From: Tellurirhabdus bombi
Lineage (GTDB): Bacteria; Bacteroidota; Bacteroidia; Cytophagales; Spirosomataceae
DNA length: 64,000 nucleotides
Direction of reading: 5' to 3'
Assembly: GCF_021484805.1 (NCBI RefSeq)
Contig: NZ_CP090557.1
Coordinates: forward strand, 3,050,001 to 3,114,000
The notes beneath the pieces are model-generated. The model was not told the DNA's origin. It saw only the letters and a program-made list of their open reading frames with translations, and did not search any database. Shown one piece after another: positions 60,454 through 64,000 of this stretch. Numbering within the stretch: the stretch's first letter is position 1; every line of letters begins with the position of its first letter. A program made the translations under genes and the position numbers.

Positions 60454-61690
60454 CGGCCAGATAGAAACGATAAAGCAGCCAAAGCAGGGGGCCAAGTCTT
60501 GTCTTCTGGTCCTGATTTTAGGGATTTGGTGGGGGTTGTTCAGCGTATATTCTGCTTCGGCTCAGACCATTATCCTGTCTCCACAAACAAAAGTCAGCCT
60601 GGTGACCGTATCGCCGGGAGAGGAGCTGTATTCGGGTTTTGGGCACAGTGCCTTCTGGATTTCGGACCCCGTGTATGGCATCGACCGGGTGTATAACTAC
60701 GGGACGTTTGATTTTCGCACGGAAGGTTTTTACGTCAAATTCGTTCGGGGCCAACTGCCTTACATGCTTTCCGTGTCGCCGATTTATAACACGCTGGCGG
60801 GGGCACAATACGAAGACCGGAGCGTTTTTGAAGACGAGCTCAATCTGACGCAAAGCCAGAAGCAACGCCTTTATGAGTTGTTGGAAATCAATCTTCTACC
60901 TGAAAATAAGTTTTACAGATACGATTTTTTATTTGACAATTGCTCCACCCGGCTCCGCGATATGCTGGTAAAAGCGGTTGGTGATAGCGTTCAGTTTAGT
61001 AGCAAGTCGAAAAACATGACCTACCGCGACTGGATTCAATATTACATGAACCAGAAGCCGTTTATCAAGACGGGCATGGATATTTTGCTGGGTACGCCAA
61101 CCGACAAACAGGCAACGGCCTTTGACGAAATGTTCTTGCCCGATAACCTGCGGGAGGAGTTTCGGGAAGCTAAAATACGGCAGGGCGCTACCGAAGTGCC
61201 ATTAGTAACGCGCGACACGGTATTGTTTCAGGAAGAAAAGCCAATTGGGCATGACGTAGATTATACCGTTCTGATCATCAGTTTTGTGCTTTTACTGGCG
61301 GGAATTTTTCAAACGCGCTCGCAATTGCTCCGAAATCAAATCAGCTTCCGAACTGACCGGATTCTGTTTTTCATTGCGGGTCTGTTTGGTTGCCTTATGG
61401 CCTTTCTGTGGTTTGGAACCGACCATGCCGTAACCCAGAAAAACTGGAATCTGCTGTGGGCCATCCCGTTTCATGTGGTAGTGGTTTTTCTGCTGCGGAA
61501 ATCGTCCCCCGCCTGGGTGCGTACTTATTTTGCCGTATCGGCTGTGCTGGCTGCTATTGCCTTAGTATTCAGCGCCGTCACAATTTTTCAGGAATTTAAC
61601 ATTGAGTTTGCTCCCGTAATCGCATTGCTTGCTTTGCGCGCCTGGGCCATTCAACGCCAATTAGCTTTATCTCATGCCAAACGATCTTAA
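60422..61690 (+). CDS. DUF4105 / Lnb-type membrane protein (lipoprotein N-acyltransferase-like)
   Basis: About 422 residues. There is no ATG: the frame can start at TTG 60401, GTG 60422 (used here) or TTG 60434-60437, all inside the end of rsmI; a signal-anchor (SCLLVLILGIWWGLF) follows. Residues about 55-250 are the Lnb periplasmic domain: VSPGEELYSGFGHSAFWI with the catalytic-type His and FLFDNCSTRLRDML with the Cys. Four C-terminal TM helices. Proteins with this domain transfer an acyl chain to the N-terminal Cys of lipoproteins in Bacteroides-type cells; assigning the same role here is by family. The end overlaps the next gene by 17 bases. Confidence 0.8.
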   Translation: MKLSLLFRENSGQIETIKQPKQGAKSCLLVLILGIWWGLFSVYSASAQTIILSPQTKVSLVTVSPGEELYSGFGHSAFWISDPVYGIDRVYNYGTFDFRTEGFYVKFVRGQLPYMLSVSPIYNTLAGAQYEDRSVFEDELNLTQSQKQRLYELLEINLLPENKFYRYDFLFDNCSTRLRDMLVKAVGDSVQFSSKSKNMTYRDWIQYYMNQKPFIKTGMDILLGTPTDKQATAFDEMFLPDNLREEFREAKIRQGATEVPLVTRDTVLFQEEKPIGHDVDYTVLIISFVLLLAGIFQTRSQLLRNQISFRTDRILFFIAGLFGCLMAFLWFGTDHAVTQKNWNLLWAIPFHVVVVFLLRKSSPAWVRTYFAVSAVLAAIALVFSAVTIFQEFNIEFAPVIALLALRAWAIQRQLALSHAKRS

Positions 61691-62486
61691 CGCAATCACC
61701 CGGCAGTTAACCGGAATTGTCAAAAAAACCGGGGCCTTTCTCCGTACTGAGAACCAATCCTTCGACCGGGCGGCCATTGAGTACAAGGATTTTAATAACG
61801 TGGTTTCCTACGTTGATAAAGAGGCTGAAAAACAACTGGTTGACAATTTAAGCCAACTTTTGCCCGAGGCCGGTTTTATCACTGAAGAAGGCACTACGGA
61901 GCAGGCCGATCGGGCGGGATTAAACTGGATTATCGATCCGTTGGATGGAACGGCCAACTTCATTCATAAATTACCGGTCTTTTCCGTAAGTGTGGGACTG
62001 GTAGACAACGGGCGGCCAATTGCGGGCTCTATTTACGATGTCAACCGTGACGAATGCTTTAGCGCCTGGGAGGGCGGGGGAGCGTGGTGCAGCCAGAACG
62101 GGGGCGCCGAAGAACGGATTCGGGTTTCGCCAGCGCAGCAGTTGCAGGAAAGCCTGATTGCAACCGGTTTTCCGTATTACCGCTTTGAGCAAATGCAGCA
62201 ATACCTGCATATTTTAGAGTCGCTGATGCAGAAAACCCACGGTCTGCGGCGGATGGGATCGGCAGCCATTGACCTGGCCTATGTGGCCTGTGGGCGGTTC
62301 GACGGATTTTTTGAGTATAATCTTAAATCGTGGGACATGGCTGGTGGCGTAATTCTGGTACGTGAAGCGGGCGGCGTAGTCACTGATTTTACCGGTGGGG
62401 ACGAGTTCCTGTTCCGGGGTGATGTCGTGGCGGGCTGCGCCGTACATGCTGAGCTCCTGGCCGTGATTCAGGAATACTGGACTTAA
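61674..62486 (+). CDS. inositol monophosphatase family protein
   Basis: A 270-residue Mg-dependent phosphatase: GFITEEGT (first metal Glu), WIIDPLDGTANFIHKLPVFSVSVGL (the DPLDGT metal-binding signature) and SWDMAGGVILVREAGG (third Asp). Candidates are inositol-1-phosphatase, 3'-phosphoadenosine 5'-phosphate phosphatase or fructose-1,6-bisphosphatase-like activity; the sequence does not discriminate. Overlaps DUF4105 by 17 bases, so co-transcribed with rsmI and DUF4105. Confidence 0.93.
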   Translation: MPNDLNAITRQLTGIVKKTGAFLRTENQSFDRAAIEYKDFNNVVSYVDKEAEKQLVDNLSQLLPEAGFITEEGTTEQADRAGLNWIIDPLDGTANFIHKLPVFSVSVGLVDNGRPIAGSIYDVNRDECFSAWEGGGAWCSQNGGAEERIRVSPAQQLQESLIATGFPYYRFEQMQQYLHILESLMQKTHGLRRMGSAAIDLAYVACGRFDGFFEYNLKSWDMAGGVILVREAGGVVTDFTGGDEFLFRGDVVAGCAVHAELLAVIQEYWT

Positions 62487-62516
62487 TTGATTAGCTAATT
62501 CTGAGCCAATAAAACC

Positions 62517-63071
62517 ATGGAACATATTGATATGGAGGCGCTCCGTTATCCAATTGGAAAATTTGAATACGGACAGACCTTCACCTTTGATCAGACGCAG
62601 GCGCATATCGCCACCATCGCCACCATGCCCCATGACCTGACTGCCCTAGTGGGCAAGTGGGGAGACGAACGCCTGGACACGCCCTACCGCCCCGGCGGAT
62701 GGAGCGTTCGGGAACTAGTGCATCATGTGGCTGATAGTCACCTGAATGCCTACGTCAGAACCAAGTTGGCGCTGACGGAAGCGACCCCGACCATCAAACC
62801 GTACGAAGAAGGGGAGTGGGCCAAGCTGCCGGATTCGAAGTTAAGCATTGCGCCCTCGCTGGTTATTCTGAGCAACCTGCACCTGCGTTGGGTAACCGTA
62901 CTCGAAACTCTGACCGAAAAAGAGTTGCAACGAACCTATTATCATCCCAGCAGCGCGCGTGAATTTGCTTTGTCTGAAATGATTGCGCTGTATGCCTGGC
63001 ATGGCGAACACCATTACCAGCATGCCCGCACACTCGGGGAACGGAACAATTGGCTGGATACAGTCGTTTAA
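62517..63071 (+). CDS. YfiT/DinB-superfamily metal-dependent hydrolase (bacillithiol transferase-like)
   Basis: A 184-residue four-helix protein; the start may instead be the ATG at 62532, since MEALRYPIGKFEYG matches the usual N terminus of YfiT. WSVRELVHHVADSHLNAYVR and LYAWHGEHHYQH hold the three His of the DinB metal site. Relatives include thiol transferases (bacillithiol S-transferase) and hydrolases. Bacillithiol itself is reported in some members of this group. Cytoplasmic. It follows the phosphatase gene by 30 bases on the same strand. Confidence 0.88.
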   Translation: MEHIDMEALRYPIGKFEYGQTFTFDQTQAHIATIATMPHDLTALVGKWGDERLDTPYRPGGWSVRELVHHVADSHLNAYVRTKLALTEATPTIKPYEEGEWAKLPDSKLSIAPSLVILSNLHLRWVTVLETLTEKELQRTYYHPSSAREFALSEMIALYAWHGEHHYQHARTLGERNNWLDTVV

Positions 63072-63120
63072 TAAAAACAGTCCTGCAACATAGGATACTG
63101 TTACAATCATTGTACGACGT

Positions 63121-63306
63121 ATGCTGGAACAAGTTGTCATCGGGATACTTTTTGGGGCGGCTCTTCTTTTTCTGGGCCGTCGAATCTATAAAAGTGTGTT
63201 TGTGAAAGATGCCGGATGTGGCAAAGGATGTGGATGTAGTGGAGATAGCGCACAAAAAGAAACAAAAGTAAAAATCGGTCCGCCGAAGCAAACGTCAACT
63301 GTATAG
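63121..63306 (+). CDS. FeoB-associated Cys-rich membrane peptide
   Basis: A 61-residue protein: an N-terminal TM helix (VVIGILFGAALLFLGRRIY) and a cytoplasmic Cys cluster (DAGCGKGCGCSGDS), the pattern of FeoB-associated Cys-rich proteins. They usually accompany FeoB, but no feo gene is in the window; here it follows the YfiT-like gene. Basic C-terminal tail. The Cys may bind iron. Confidence 0.75.
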   Translation: MLEQVVIGILFGAALLFLGRRIYKSVFVKDAGCGKGCGCSGDSAQKETKVKIGPPKQTSTV

Positions 63307-63319
63307 CTTGTTGGCGGAC

Positions 63320-64000
63320 ATGGAACGATTATACAAAAAATGGAATGGCCATTTGCTGCGTGCAGTGGTCCTATTGCTCATCATTTGCCTTGCTTCCTGC
63401 AAAAAAGTAGCTCCCAAAGACCCTGTTATTACTGCTTTTGACGCCCCGTTGAAAGCCGAATCGTCGTATGTTAGTGCGCCGATTGTCTTTGATGTTAAAG
63501 CACTCGAGGAGAAAATTAATCAATCGCTGGGTCAGGTAATTGTCGATCAGGAAGAGCAAAAAAGCCAGAAAGGAAAAATCTGGAAACTTCGGGTCGAACG
63601 CTCCGGGCGCGTCCGGATTGCTTACGATGGCCACCGCCTGACGTTTGGGGCTCCCTTGACGATCTGGATTATTAACCCCCTAACTTCTAAGAAAAAAGCC
63701 GCCGATCGGCGTGCGCTCTGCTCGATTGACGTCGAATTCAACAGCCCCATCAGCGTTCGTCAGGACTGGAAGCTGGAAACAAAGGTCTCCCTAAATAAGT
63801 ACCGCTGGATCGAACAGCCCAATATCCGCTTGCTTGGCTTTGATATACCGGTTACTGATCTGGCCGAAGGAATTCTTAAAAATCGCCGGAAAAACATCGA
63901 AGACGCCATCAATGAAGCAATTTACACCGAACTGCACCTGGATCGCGAAATTCAGAAAATCTGGCAGGAATTACAGAAGCCGTTGCTCCTGAATCGCCAG
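63320..64000 (+). CDS. DUF4403 family lipoprotein (partial, 3' end outside window)
   Basis: The frame from ATG 63320 is open to the window edge (227 codons). Signal peptide with a lipobox (LLIICLASC, Cys near residue 28), then APIVFDVKALEEKINQSLGQVIVDQEEQ and IRLLGFDIPVTDLAEGILKNRRKNIEDAINEAI, the repeated tubular-lipid-binding-like pattern of DUF4403 proteins. Likely an outer- or inner-membrane lipoprotein of unknown role. Typical full length is about 450-480 residues, so roughly half is missing. Begins 14 bases after the preceding stop. Confidence 0.85.
   Translation, partial: MERLYKKWNGHLLRAVVLLLIICLASCKKVAPKDPVITAFDAPLKAESSYVSAPIVFDVKALEEKINQSLGQVIVDQEEQKSQKGKIWKLRVERSGRVRIAYDGHRLTFGAPLTIWIINPLTSKKKAADRRALCSIDVEFNSPISVRQDWKLETKVSLNKYRWIEQPNIRLLGFDIPVTDLAEGILKNRRKNIEDAINEAIYTELHLDREIQKIWQELQKPLLLNRQ

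Overview
The window comes from a member of the Bacteroidota, most likely Cytophagales of the Spirosoma/Larkinella type. I infer this from a SusC/SusD outer-membrane pair, an Oar-like TonB-dependent receptor, promoters of the TAnnTTTG type with an upstream TTG, the absence of clear Shine-Dalgarno sequences, and families typical of the phylum (TIGR04325 methyltransferase, DUF2141, DUF4403, Lnb-type DUF4105, FeoB-associated Cys-rich protein). It is chromosomal: one tRNA-Ser, housekeeping genes, no phage, no CRISPR array, and only an orphan IS630-type DNA-binding domain as a trace of mobile DNA.

Layout. 1-11 kb: carbamoylputrescine amidase (cut by the left edge), a family 9 glycosyltransferase, a PolX protein whose polymerase site looks destroyed, a large TonB-dependent receptor, and a three-gene run for a membrane glycan or lipid sugar (GT39-type transferase, GT2, flippase-like protein). 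11-20 kb: envelope genes (fasciclin lipoprotein, EcsC protein, two L,D-transpeptidases sharing one bidirectional terminator), a cold-shock protein, a PQQ sugar dehydrogenase, a metallo-beta-lactamase fold enzyme, an EEP-fold protein lacking key catalytic residues and a shortened GH5-like protein. 20.4-22.4 kb: MerC-type membrane protein, His-rich lipoprotein and thioredoxin-reductase-like flavoprotein, with two copies of the same palindrome over their promoters; I read this as a metal-responsive unit. 22.4-27 kb: AI-2E family transporter, serine dehydratase and a quinoprotein with a cytochrome c domain. 27-36 kb: glycan and amino-sugar catabolism (GH20, parallel beta-helix protein, GHMP kinase, GH109) with a LacI-family regulator and two LacI-type operators, followed by an unexplained strongly structured stretch just before a tandem NTF2-fold gene.

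36.7-40 kb: threonine catabolism (tdh-kbl) divergent from an Lrp/AsnC regulator. 39.7-42.4 kb: AT-rich stretch of small unknown genes and the IS630-like fragment. 42.4-49.8 kb: surface polysaccharide genes (acyltransferase, GT8-like transferase, FdtA-like cupin, methyltransferase, four GT2 enzymes). 50-56.4 kb: two small exported proteins and a SusD/SusC pair. 57-64 kb: tRNA-Ser, pterin dehydratase, two tandem ferritin-like proteins, then a compact run rsmI - DUF4105 - inositol monophosphatase - YfiT-like hydrolase - Cys-rich membrane peptide - DUF4403 lipoprotein (cut by the right edge).

The observations most worth following are the duplicated metal-type operator (20.4 and 20.9 kb), the structured leader at 35.76-35.94 kb, and the polymerase-dead PolX. 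All functions were assigned by reading translated motifs; no database search was possible.
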